Below are positions 8,430 through 17,985 of a stretch of 18,322 nt of DNA, in pieces. Origin of the DNA: Bacteroidales bacterium. GTDB lineage: Bacteria > Bacteroidota > Bacteroidia > Bacteroidales > ML635J-15. A program made the position numbers and the translations under genes. The stretch spans positions 1-18,322 of the forward strand of contig JAGOEF010000010.1 in NCBI GenBank assembly GCA_017997855.1, given 5' to 3'. How positions within the stretch are numbered: the stretch's first letter is position 1; each line of letters starts with the position of its first letter. Below the pieces are notes generated by a model. That model saw nothing but the letters and a program-made list of their open reading frames with translations, was not told where the DNA came from and made no database searches.

Positions 8430-8437
8430 TATATTTG
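8430..8437 (+). promoter_or_regulatory. Candidate -7 promoter box for nhaD
   Basis: TATATTTG matches TAnnTTTG exactly and ends 23 nt before the nhaD ATG. A TTTT at 8408-8411 lies 18 bp upstream and may act as a weak -33 element. Its presence argues that nhaD can be transcribed independently of the antiporter gene before it. Confidence 0.55.
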
Positions 8438-8460
8438 TAATAAATTAAAACGAATAGCTT

Positions 8461-9831
8461 ATGAGTATTTTTATTTTAATGGTGGTGGTTTTTGTTCTGG
8501 GGTATACAGCAATAGCCTTGGAACATCCGCTAAAAGTTGATAAGGCAGCATCGGCGCTGCTTGTTGGTGTTTTATGCTGGGTGCTTTACATTTTGAGCGC
8601 CGATGTGGTTCTTGGTCTGGGTTTCAGTCCCAACTGGGGTCATGGCGAAGGCGGTGATGTGGTTCACTTTGTGGGTCACGAGTTGGAGCATCATGTCGTC
8701 GAAATTGCCCAGATTCTCTTTTTCCTGCTGGGTGCAATGACGATTGTTGAAATTGTTGACCAGCATGAAGGTTTCAAGGTAATAACCGATAAAATCAAGA
8801 CAACCAACAAGGTGAAGCTGCTATGGATTACCAGCTTTATCACTTTCTTCATGTCGGCTGCACTCGATAACCTTACAACTACCATTGTTATGGTTGCTTT
8901 GCTGCGTAAACTCATCGATGATAAACATACCCGCTGGTTCTATGCCAGTATGGTGGTGCTGGCCGCCAATGCAGGAGGAGCATGGTCGCCCATTGGTGAT
9001 GTTACCACAATTATGTTATGGATTGGAGGACAGGTTACTACCGTAGCCATTATCACACGGGTGTTTCTACCGAGTCTCGTTACCATGGTTATCCCATTGG
9101 CGATTCTTTCATTCACAATGAAAGGTCACGTTACCCGACCTAAAGAAGCCTGTGTTGACAGCGGGCATGAACTGACATCGCCCCGCGAACAATTACTGAT
9201 ACTTATAATCGGGGTAGCAGCCTTGCTTTTTGTGCCGGTGTTTAAAACCGTAACCCATCTGCCGCCCTACATGGGGATGTTGTTTGGCTTAAGTATATTA
9301 TGGATTACCACCGAAATAATGCACCGCCGTAAAGGAGACGAATGCAAGCGCAAACTTTCGGTTATGGCAATTATCCGCCGTATTGATACCCCAACGATAT
9401 TATTCTTTTTAGGAATTCTTACGGCTGTTGCAGCACTGCAAAGTGCCGGACATCTCTATCTGCTTGCCGGATGGCTCGATAACAATTTAGGTAACATATT
9501 CCTGATTGATATTGCTATTGGTATTTTGTCTTCGATTGTCGATAATGTGCCTCTGGTTGCCGGTGCAATGGGTATGTACCCCATTGAAGCCGCAGGAGCT
9601 GTGGGTTATGCTGCCAACTTTGTTCAGGATGGATTGTTCTGGGAATTTCTGGCGTATTGTGCCGGAACCGGAGGTAGTATTCTTATTATTGGTTCTGCAG
9701 CCGGTGTTGCCGCGATGGGTCTCGAAAAGATTGACTTTATATGGTACCTGAAAAAAATATCTCTACTTGCTCTCATTGGTTATCTTGCCGGTGCAGGAGT
9801 ATATTATTTGCAAGCGATGCTGCTGCATTAA
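8461..9831 (+). CDS. nhaD: Na+/H+ antiporter NhaD
   Basis: A 456-residue polytopic inner-membrane protein that should exchange cytoplasmic Na+ (or Li+) for H+, as known NhaD antiporters do. It opens with the NhaD-like N-terminus, including ALEHPLKVDKAASALLVGVLCW (around 19-40) and EIAQILFFLLGAMTIVE (81-97). The duplicated IT-superfamily signatures are LDNLTTT at 135-141, NAGGAWSPIGDVTT at 170-183, VDNVPL at 360-365 and GGSILIIGSAAGVA at 404-417. The two DN pairs and the GD after SPI are the polar residues expected inside the membrane for ion transport. A His-rich loop at 57-79 carries His61, 69, 73, 77 and 78, and could act in pH or metal sensing (inference). The start is the ATG at 8461, 23 nt after a promoter box. 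A strong bidirectional terminator follows the stop. Confidence 0.92.
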   Translation: MSIFILMVVVFVLGYTAIALEHPLKVDKAASALLVGVLCWVLYILSADVVLGLGFSPNWGHGEGGDVVHFVGHELEHHVVEIAQILFFLLGAMTIVEIVDQHEGFKVITDKIKTTNKVKLLWITSFITFFMSAALDNLTTTIVMVALLRKLIDDKHTRWFYASMVVLAANAGGAWSPIGDVTTIMLWIGGQVTTVAIITRVFLPSLVTMVIPLAILSFTMKGHVTRPKEACVDSGHELTSPREQLLILIIGVAALLFVPVFKTVTHLPPYMGMLFGLSILWITTEIMHRRKGDECKRKLSVMAIIRRIDTPTILFFLGILTAVAALQSAGHLYLLAGWLDNNLGNIFLIDIAIGILSSIVDNVPLVAGAMGMYPIEAAGAVGYAANFVQDGLFWEFLAYCAGTGGSILIIGSAAGVAAMGLEKIDFIWYLKKISLLALIGYLAGAGVYYLQAMLLH

Positions 9832-9847
9832 CAATGTGCAAAACAAT

Positions 9848-9878
9848 AAAAAAGGCTGCTTCGAGGGCAGCCTTTTTT
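9848..9878. terminator. Bidirectional intrinsic terminator between nhaD and ftsE
   Basis: GGCTGC (9854-9859) pairs with GCAGCC (9867-9872) around a 7-nt loop. Six A (9848-9853) precede the stem and six T (9873-9878) follow it, so the element reads as a GC stem plus T-run on both strands. It sits between the convergent nhaD (stop at 9831) and the ftsE-like gene (stop at 9896) and should end both transcripts. Confidence 0.9.
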
Positions 9879-9895
9879 ATTAAAACCAGGCGGGA

Positions 9896-10600
9896 TTAAA
9901 AGTCGCTTAAATCGAAAGCTTCGTTCTGGGGCATTTCGCGAATCATTTCGTTTTCGCAGAGTATGGTACGCGAAGGATATTTTTTAAGAATGGTGTAATT
10001 ATGGGTTACCATCACTATGGTTTTACCCGAGCGGTTGAGTTCGAGCAAAATATTCATGATGCTCTCGGCTGATTCGGGGTCGAGGTTGCCTGTGGGTTCA
10101 TCGGCAAAAATAAGGGGAGGGTTGTTGAGAATAGCACGGGCAATGGCTACCCGTTGTTGTTCTCCGCCAGACAACTCAAACGGTTTCTTGTTTATTTTTT
10201 CGGTCATGTCAACCTGACGCAGCACTTCTTTGATGCGCTCTTCGATTTCGGTTGAATTTTTCCAGCCGGTAGCTTTAAGTACAAACAACAGATTTTCTCT
10301 GACATTTCGGTCGCTGAGTAACTGAAAATCCTGAAAAACCATTCCGATTTGCCTGCGCAGTTGCGGAATTTCGGAATTTTTTATTGACGAAAGTTCATGA
10401 TTCAAAACTAGTGCACTTCCGCTAAGCAGCGGTATGTCGGCATAGAGCGCCCGAAGCAGGCTTGACTTACCGCTCCCGACACGCCCGATGATGTAAACAA
10501 ACTCCGATGGATTAATGGTTAAATTGACATTACCGAGAACCGGAATGTCGTCGTGGGCTATCGAAACATCCCGCAGTTGAATTTGTGTGTTTTCGTTCAT
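9896..10600 (-). CDS. ftsE: Cell-division ABC transporter ATP-binding protein, FtsE-like
   Basis: A 234-residue ABC ATPase with every nucleotide-binding motif intact: Walker A GRVGSGKS (39-46), Q-loop Gln90 in VFQDFQLL, signature LSGGEQQR (143-150), Walker B LIFADEPTGNLDP (163-175, catalytic Glu168) and switch His200 in MVTHN. The FADEPTGNLDP string and FQDFQLL are typical of FtsE and the related LolD/MacB group. FtsE works with the membrane protein FtsX at the division site to control peptidoglycan hydrolases. Bacteroidetes genomes commonly encode ftsE apart from ftsX, and no ftsX is in this window. LolD or another export ATPase is the main alternative. The ATG at 10598-10600 gives the usual length. 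A TAGGTTTG box lies 49 nt upstream, and the gene is flanked by divergent and convergent neighbours, so it is probably monocistronic. Confidence 0.85.
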   Translation of the reverse strand: MNENTQIQLRDVSIAHDDIPVLGNVNLTINPSEFVYIIGRVGSGKSSLLRALYADIPLLSGSALVLNHELSSIKNSEIPQLRRQIGMVFQDFQLLSDRNVRENLLFVLKATGWKNSTEIEERIKEVLRQVDMTEKINKKPFELSGGEQQRVAIARAILNNPPLIFADEPTGNLDPESAESIMNILLELNRSGKTIVMVTHNYTILKKYPSRTILCENEMIREMPQNEAFDLSDF

Positions 10601-10649
10601 ATTGATGACAGCAATTTTTATAATCTCAGTTGCGTTATTTACTCAGATA

Positions 10650-10657
10650 CAAACCTA
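10650..10657 (-). promoter_or_regulatory. Candidate -7 promoter box for ftsE
   Basis: On the minus strand the sequence reads TAGGTTTG, an exact TAnnTTTG match 49 nt before the ATG of the ftsE-like gene. No convincing -33 TTTG is visible at the usual spacing. Confidence 0.45.
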
Positions 10658-10724
10658 TCGGAATTATGTCGTTATTTTGTTGCAACTACCGATTAGAAAT
10701 AAACAAAACCCTGTTAATTAAAAC

Positions 10725-10754
10725 ATTAGGCTGCACAGGTGCAGCCCAACTAAT
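10725..10754. repeat. Perfect 18-bp palindrome with extended arms upstream of the TPR gene
   Basis: GGCTGCAC (10729-10736) and GTGCAGCC (10739-10746) are perfect inverted arms separated by AG. ATTAG (10725-10729) and CTAAT (10750-10754) can lengthen the structure around a CAA bulge. It lies between the divergent ftsE-like and TPR genes, about 59 bp before the TPR start. No T-run follows directly; the nearest T-rich stretch begins about 17 nt later. It may be an operator, a leader hairpin, or a relic terminator; its GGCTGC/GCAGCC core is the same as the stem of the terminator at 9848-9878. Confidence 0.6.
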
Positions 10755-10804
10755 AGTAGTAATTTTATTTTTTGTTTAAAATGCCGAAAGTGTATTAAAT
10801 TTTT

Positions 10805-13800
10805 ATGTATAAAACTATGAATGTCAAGACATTAATTATCGTGCTGTTTTCATTTTTATCGTTGGCTGATATTGCAGCGCAGTCCACACAAATATTTCAA
10901 CAGCCTGATGACCGCTTTTCGACGGCGAAACAACTCTACGATAAAGGTCATTACGGGGCTGCCCAGAAAATGTTCGAAGACTTTGCGAACAATCCCGGGA
11001 ATGAATATTCAGTGTATAAAGACGATGCCCTGTATTATTCATCGATGTGTGCACTCAAGCTGTTTAACAAAGATGCGGAATACCTCATTGAACAGTTTAT
11101 CAGGGAGCACCCCGAAAGCTACAATGTGAACGACGCCGGTTTTCAGATGGGGAATTACCAATTTCTGAAAAAGAAATATCCCAATGCACTGAAATGGTAT
11201 GAACAGGTCGATCGCTTAAGTTTAACACCCGAAGAGAACGGGGAATACTTCTTTAAATCGGGTTATTGTCATTATGCCCGAAAAGACTATGATAAAGCGG
11301 CCAAGGCATTTTATGAGATAAAAGACGGGCAAACTTTTTATGCTCCGCTGGGTGAATATTTCTACTCGCATATTAAGTACATGAATGGTCAGTACCAAAC
11401 AGCGCTTCTGGGATTTCAGAAACTCGAAAACCACGAATGGTTTGCTGCCATAGTTCCGTATTACATCACGCAGATATATTACATGCAGGAGAAATACCCC
11501 GAAATAATTGCCTACGCTCCGAAAGTGCTGAAAATGGAGAACAACGAACGACTGGCTGAAGTAAACCGTATTATTGGTGAAGCCTATTACCGTACCGGTA
11601 AGTATGCCGAAGCCATTCCCTATCTCGAAAACAGTTATTCAACCGAAGGAGAAAAACCCGATCAGGATGCCTACCAGTTAGGGTATGCCTATTACAAAAG
11701 CGGACGTTACGATAAAGCCGCCGGTTATTTTGAATCGACCATTGGAGCCGAAGATACCCTGACGCAGAATGCAGCCTACCATCTGGCTGATTGCTATCTT
11801 AAGCTGAATCGCAAGAAAGATGCAAAACTGGCTTTCGGTACAGCATCGAAAGGAAAACAAAATCAGGCCATTCGCGAAGATGCCCTGTTCAATTATGCGA
11901 AAATTTCGTTTGAACTCGACCTTTCGCCATTTAACGAAGCCCTGAATGCGTTTAATACATTTCTGAACGAATATCCGCAATCGAAGCGTGTTGATGAGGT
12001 GTATGATTACATGTTACAGGCCTTTCTGACCACCAAAAACTATCAGGACGCGCTGAATATTATGGATAAAATGAAGTCGAAACCGCCAAAAATCGAAATG
12101 GCCTACCAGCGTATTGCCTATTTGCGCGGTCTGGAACACCTTATTGACCTGCATTACGATAATGCCGTCGTCTATTTTGATAAATCCCTAAAATACAAGC
12201 AATACGATCCGCAGATTAAAGCACTGTGCGATTACTGGAAAGCGGAAGTATGCTACCGCCAGCAGAAATACGATGATGCCATTGCTCTCTATAAGCAATT
12301 TGTTGAGACCTCAGGCGCTGTTAACCTTGATGAGTTTACGCTGGCACACTATACCCTGGGTTATGCATATTTTAAAAAGAAAGACTATCAGAATGCTGGT
12401 AACTGGTTCCGTAAATACGAAAAGCAATTCGAAGGTGAACCCGACAGGGTGTACAACGATGCCATGAACCGAATAGGCGATTGTTACTTTATAACCAAAC
12501 AGTTTGAATCGGCTACCGATTATTATAAGAAGTCAGCAATGCTCGGTGTTTTTGATGCTGATTATGCCATGTATCAGATGGCTCTGGGTTATGGCGGACA
12601 AAAACGCCATCAGGAAAAATTGTGGTCGCTGCGCAAACTGGTGAACGAATACCCCAATTCAAGTTATTCAGGGTTTGCCAATTTTGAAATTGCCCGAACC
12701 TACAACACTATGCTACATCAGCCCGATTCTGCAATTGCTTTTTATAAAATTGTAATAGATAACTATCAGGGTGCTGCAATGGTAAAACCGGCACTTTCCG
12801 ATTTGGGAACCATTTATTTCGACCAGAAACGATATCCTGAAGCCCTGGAAACTTATAAAAATCTGATTGCCCAGTATCCCAACAGCGATGAGGCCCGCTC
12901 AGCAAAAGACATGATTAAAACCATTTACATCGAACTGAATCAAACCGAAAATTGGGTTGATTATGCCAACTCGCAGGGTGGTGATATGGTGGTTAGCATG
13001 AACGAGCAGGATTCCCTGATGTTTTTGTCAGCTCAACGCCTCTATGTAAATCAGGAATACGAAAAAGCTCTTGATGCACTCAAAAAGTATCTCGAAAAAT
13101 TCCCCAAAGGAGTGTATTCGGTGGAAGCCCATTTTTATACTGCCGAATTATTGAATTATTTTAAGAAACCGGCTGAAGCACTGCCCAGCTACGAAATTGT
13201 TGCCAATGCACCCACCGGCATGTACACCGAAGAAAGTACCCTGAAAGCTGCTTCGCTCCATTTCCTTGATAAAAACTACGCCAAAGCCCTTGTTTTTTAC
13301 ACCAAACTCAATCAGGTTTCGCAGAACAAGAGCAATGTGCTGATAGCCCGTCTGGGCGTACTCCGCTGCAACTACCTTCTTGAGAAATGGGACGATGTGG
13401 TGTTGGCTTCTCAGTTACTGATTGGTACCGACAAGGTTACCGACGAAATGATACGTGAAGCCCGCTACGATGAGGCGAAAGCACGTTACAACCTGAAACA
13501 GTGGATGCAGGCGTACAATATTTTCTCGAGTCTGGCCACCGAGGTGAAATCATACGAAGGTGCCGAAGCGCGCTATCGCATGGCCGAAATTCAGTTGAAG
13601 ATCGGACAGGATACACTGGCCGAAAACATGATTTACGAGTTTGCCCAGATGAGTTCTCCCCACCGTTACTGGCTGGCCAAGAGCTTTATTTTACTTTCCG
13701 ATATCTTCCTCCAGCGAAACGATTTGTTTCAGGCCAAGCATACCCTGAAATCGGTTCTCGATAACTACACCGACGACAAAGATGGTATAAAGGACGAAGC

Positions 13801-13960
13801 GTTTACCAAACTTGCCGAAATTACCGAAATGGAAAAATCGGAAGAGCAAACCCAGAAATTTCTGAAAATGGAAATCGATATGGGCGGGGGTAACGACGGA
13901 TACGAAAACCTGATTGGACCGACCGAAGAACCCGTGGAAGGTGAGAACAAACAGAATTAA
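10805..13960 (+). CDS. Large secreted TPR-repeat protein, envelope-associated
   Basis: A 1051-residue protein with an N-terminal signal peptide (hydrophobic core about 9-21, probable cleavage near the AAQ at 24-26) followed almost wholly by helical tetratricopeptide-like repeats. Examples are the units around GEAYYRTGKYAEAIPYLE, LGYAYYKSGRYDKAAGYFE and LGYAYFKKKDYQNAGNWFRK. Many repeats end in the aromatic-Pro-Ser type turn seen in BamD and CpoB/YbgF repeats (EYPQSKR, EYPNSSY, QYPNSDE, KFPKGVY). A Gly- and acid-rich tail closes the protein. TPR arrays are protein-binding scaffolds, so this is likely a periplasmic or outer-membrane-associated assembly factor; I cannot name its partner. The outer-membrane barrel gene 123 bp downstream on the same strand is the obvious candidate. 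There is no lipobox Cys. The start could be the ATG at 10805 or the one at 10817 (MNVKTL); both keep the signal peptide. No frameshift or break is seen. Confidence 0.85.
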   Translation: MYKTMNVKTLIIVLFSFLSLADIAAQSTQIFQQPDDRFSTAKQLYDKGHYGAAQKMFEDFANNPGNEYSVYKDDALYYSSMCALKLFNKDAEYLIEQFIREHPESYNVNDAGFQMGNYQFLKKKYPNALKWYEQVDRLSLTPEENGEYFFKSGYCHYARKDYDKAAKAFYEIKDGQTFYAPLGEYFYSHIKYMNGQYQTALLGFQKLENHEWFAAIVPYYITQIYYMQEKYPEIIAYAPKVLKMENNERLAEVNRIIGEAYYRTGKYAEAIPYLENSYSTEGEKPDQDAYQLGYAYYKSGRYDKAAGYFESTIGAEDTLTQNAAYHLADCYLKLNRKKDAKLAFGTASKGKQNQAIREDALFNYAKISFELDLSPFNEALNAFNTFLNEYPQSKRVDEVYDYMLQAFLTTKNYQDALNIMDKMKSKPPKIEMAYQRIAYLRGLEHLIDLHYDNAVVYFDKSLKYKQYDPQIKALCDYWKAEVCYRQQKYDDAIALYKQFVETSGAVNLDEFTLAHYTLGYAYFKKKDYQNAGNWFRKYEKQFEGEPDRVYNDAMNRIGDCYFITKQFESATDYYKKSAMLGVFDADYAMYQMALGYGGQKRHQEKLWSLRKLVNEYPNSSYSGFANFEIARTYNTMLHQPDSAIAFYKIVIDNYQGAAMVKPALSDLGTIYFDQKRYPEALETYKNLIAQYPNSDEARSAKDMIKTIYIELNQTENWVDYANSQGGDMVVSMNEQDSLMFLSAQRLYVNQEYEKALDALKKYLEKFPKGVYSVEAHFYTAELLNYFKKPAEALPSYEIVANAPTGMYTEESTLKAASLHFLDKNYAKALVFYTKLNQVSQNKSNVLIARLGVLRCNYLLEKWDDVVLASQLLIGTDKVTDEMIREARYDEAKARYNLKQWMQAYNIFSSLATEVKSYEGAEARYRMAEIQLKIGQDTLAENMIYEFAQMSSPHRYWLAKSFILLSDIFLQRNDLFQAKHTLKSVLDNYTDDKDGIKDEAFTKLAEITEMEKSEEQTQKFLKMEIDMGGGNDGYENLIGPTEEPVEGENKQN

Positions 13961-14083
13961 AAACTTACTGAAACACAAAAGCACTGCATTATGAGTTTTG
14001 AACATCTCGAAAATATGGGAATACAGCAATCCCCAACCGAAAACCCGGGGCGCATTGTGTTAACGAAAAACAACCGAATACCA

Positions 14084-15772
14084 ATGAAATACAAATGTTT
14101 TTTAGCCGTTGTGGCAGGCTTAAGCCTTTCGCTGAGCGCAGCAGCGCAAACTAAAGATGGCGATACTGAACCCATAGATATGGGTGACATGACCATCTAT
14201 AACGAATATACTCCATCGATAAAAGATGCCAACCGTATTCAACCCATCCCGGTGATTATCGATACGGTGGTTGTGCAGCCCAGGTTTGAGTATTCGGTGT
14301 TTTCGGTGCAATATCCAACCAGTTTTTCCCCTGCACCACTGCAGGCAGCCGACCTGAAGCCGGAACCCCTGGCACCCCTCGACAACGGCTGGGTTAAGCT
14401 GGGTTTTGGTAATTATCTGTCGCCTTATATCGAAGCCAACTACCACAACCTGAGGTCGAAGGATTATTCTTTGGGTGCTTTTGCCCGGCATCATTCGGCC
14501 CACGGGAAAATTAACAATTCAATCGATCAAAAAGTATATGCCGGTTATAACGATAACGACATCCGCTTATATGGAAAGAAATTCTTAACTAAGTCCACGC
14601 TGTTTTCGAATATATCGTTTGCCAGCCGAGAGGATTATTTTTACGGGGTAAATCCATCGCTCATTGATGTTGTTGATATTCCATTGATTAGGACCGATAT
14701 GGAGAAACAACGCTATAATGTTTTTGGTATCAATGCCGGTGTAAATTCAAACAATACCGGTAAAAATGAGCTGAATTATGACTTTATGCTTGATTACCGA
14801 TATCTGAAAGCCATCGATACCACACATCAACATTATTTTGGTATCGACCTCAACATGAACAAAGCTGTAAAAAAGCTCAATGTGGGGGCAGATGTCGAAT
14901 TTACTTTGTATAAAACCAACATTATCGATTCATCATGGATCGTTCCATCATTCAGACCTTATGTGCAGTTAAACGATAAGCAATGGCAAATCAGACTCGG
15001 CGTGAATGGCACCGGAGAATTTTCGGGCGATTCGTCGCGCTATCATCTCTACCCTGATGTATTAATCCAGCATAATATCAGCAATACCCTGATACCGTAT
15101 GCTTCATTCAGGGGTAACCTCCAATTTAATGATCTGGAACGAGCCGGTTTCGAAAATCCGTACACAAGCTACCGATTGATGCTTGAACCCACCAATTATG
15201 CTCAGATTATTGATTTGGGTATTAAAGGAAATATTGACCGGAAAATTCGCTTTAACCTGAAAGGCAATTACTCGAAAATTGATAATATGTATTTCTATGT
15301 AATCGATACTGCATCGGAATTAAAAAATAAATTTACTACGGTTTACAGCAACGTGGAACGCTTCAGCGGCTATGGTGAAATTGTGGTCGCTGCAAACGAT
15401 AAACTCAATGTTTTCCTGAATGGGCATTACTACTGGTACAGTTATATTAAGTCGGAAGATAAACCCTGGCATATGCCCAACTTCGATGTGAACCTGTTTG
15501 CAAGATACCAGTTCAATAAAGAACTGAGTTTTGGGGCCGGTGTTTACGTTACGGGTACCCGCTGGACTAAGAATCCCGACGCGGTTGATGCTGACGACCA
15601 TTTTAAGATGAAACCGTTTTTCGATATTAATCTGAATGCCGAATATAAGATTGCATCAAATTTTAGTGGCTTTATTTACCTGAATAATATTGCAGCGCAA
15701 AAATACTATATATGGGATGGCTACCGTGCCCATGGTTTTAATGTTATGCTGGGGCTAACCTATTCTTTTTAG
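14084..15772 (+). CDS. Outer-membrane beta-barrel protein, partner of the TPR protein
   Basis: A 562-residue secreted protein, probably an outer-membrane beta-barrel. The start chosen is the ATG at 14084, which opens a clear signal peptide (MKYKCFLAVVAGLSLSLSAAAQ). The frame is open back to an ATG at 13991, but those 31 extra residues would bury the signal peptide inside the protein. After a Pro-rich segment of about 100 residues, the protein becomes a long run of alternating aromatic and polar strands with short turns (for example VKLGFGNYLSPYIEANYHN, KKLNVGADVEFTLYK, ELSFGAGVYVTGTRW). It ends in GLTYSF, with the terminal Phe expected by the BAM assembly machinery. I see no plug domain or TonB box, although similar Bacteroidetes proteins are sometimes labelled TonB-dependent receptor. 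The function is unknown; a channel, or the membrane anchor for the TPR protein, are both inferences. A terminator follows the stop. Confidence 0.8.
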   Translation: MKYKCFLAVVAGLSLSLSAAAQTKDGDTEPIDMGDMTIYNEYTPSIKDANRIQPIPVIIDTVVVQPRFEYSVFSVQYPTSFSPAPLQAADLKPEPLAPLDNGWVKLGFGNYLSPYIEANYHNLRSKDYSLGAFARHHSAHGKINNSIDQKVYAGYNDNDIRLYGKKFLTKSTLFSNISFASREDYFYGVNPSLIDVVDIPLIRTDMEKQRYNVFGINAGVNSNNTGKNELNYDFMLDYRYLKAIDTTHQHYFGIDLNMNKAVKKLNVGADVEFTLYKTNIIDSSWIVPSFRPYVQLNDKQWQIRLGVNGTGEFSGDSSRYHLYPDVLIQHNISNTLIPYASFRGNLQFNDLERAGFENPYTSYRLMLEPTNYAQIIDLGIKGNIDRKIRFNLKGNYSKIDNMYFYVIDTASELKNKFTTVYSNVERFSGYGEIVVAANDKLNVFLNGHYYWYSYIKSEDKPWHMPNFDVNLFARYQFNKELSFGAGVYVTGTRWTKNPDAVDADDHFKMKPFFDINLNAEYKIASNFSGFIYLNNIAAQKYYIWDGYRAHGFNVMLGLTYSF

Positions 15773-15795
15773 TTTGTAATACGGGTTTATTTGCA

Positions 15796-15829
15796 GGTCG
15801 GACAAGCTGATTGCTTCCGGCCTTTTTTT
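15796..15829 (+). terminator. Intrinsic terminator after the beta-barrel gene
   Basis: GGTCGG (15796-15801) pairs with CCGGCC (15817-15822), with one G-T pair. An inner AAGC/GCTT stem lies within, and seven T follow (15823-15829). It starts 24 nt past the stop at 15772 and should separate the TPR/barrel unit from gyrB. Confidence 0.8.
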
Positions 15830-15886
15830 ACAAATGTTTTTCATGTTTTCATTAACAAAACATTATGTAATTTGTTGATAAATACA

Positions 15887-15907
15887 CGTAAATCTGATGT
15901 TTTTACG
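15887..15907. repeat. Short inverted repeat upstream of gyrB
   Basis: CGTAAA (15887-15892) and TTTACG (15902-15907) form 6-bp inverted arms with a 9-bp spacer, about 24 bp upstream of the candidate -7 box of gyrB. The position suits an operator, but arms this short can arise by chance. Confidence 0.25.
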
Positions 15908-15930
15908 GTATTTTATCTTACTAAAAATGA

Positions 15931-15938
15931 TAACTTTG
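15931..15938 (+). promoter_or_regulatory. Candidate -7 promoter box for gyrB
   Basis: TAACTTTG matches TAnnTTTG exactly and ends 35 nt before the gyrB ATG at 15974. It lies after the terminator at 15796-15829, so gyrB appears to have its own promoter. No exact -33 TTTG is seen; TTTT at 15911-15914 is the nearest candidate, at a short 16-bp spacing. Confidence 0.55.
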
Positions 15939-15967
15939 CGTAAGCAAATTGCAAAAAATAAAACTAA

Positions 15968-17974
<2,007 letters not shown>

Positions 17975-17985
17975 ACAGACCGCCC

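Noticed and set aside
13691..14196. Minus-strand open frames across the end of the TPR gene and the start of the barrel gene
   Set aside because: They are low-complexity, Phe/Ser-rich shadows of the plus-strand genes, with no family resemblance.
15854..15876. AT-rich imperfect inverted repeat (AACAA ... TTGTT with inner ATTA/TAAT)
   Set aside because: Arms are out of register and the composition is almost all A and T; expected by chance in this spacer.
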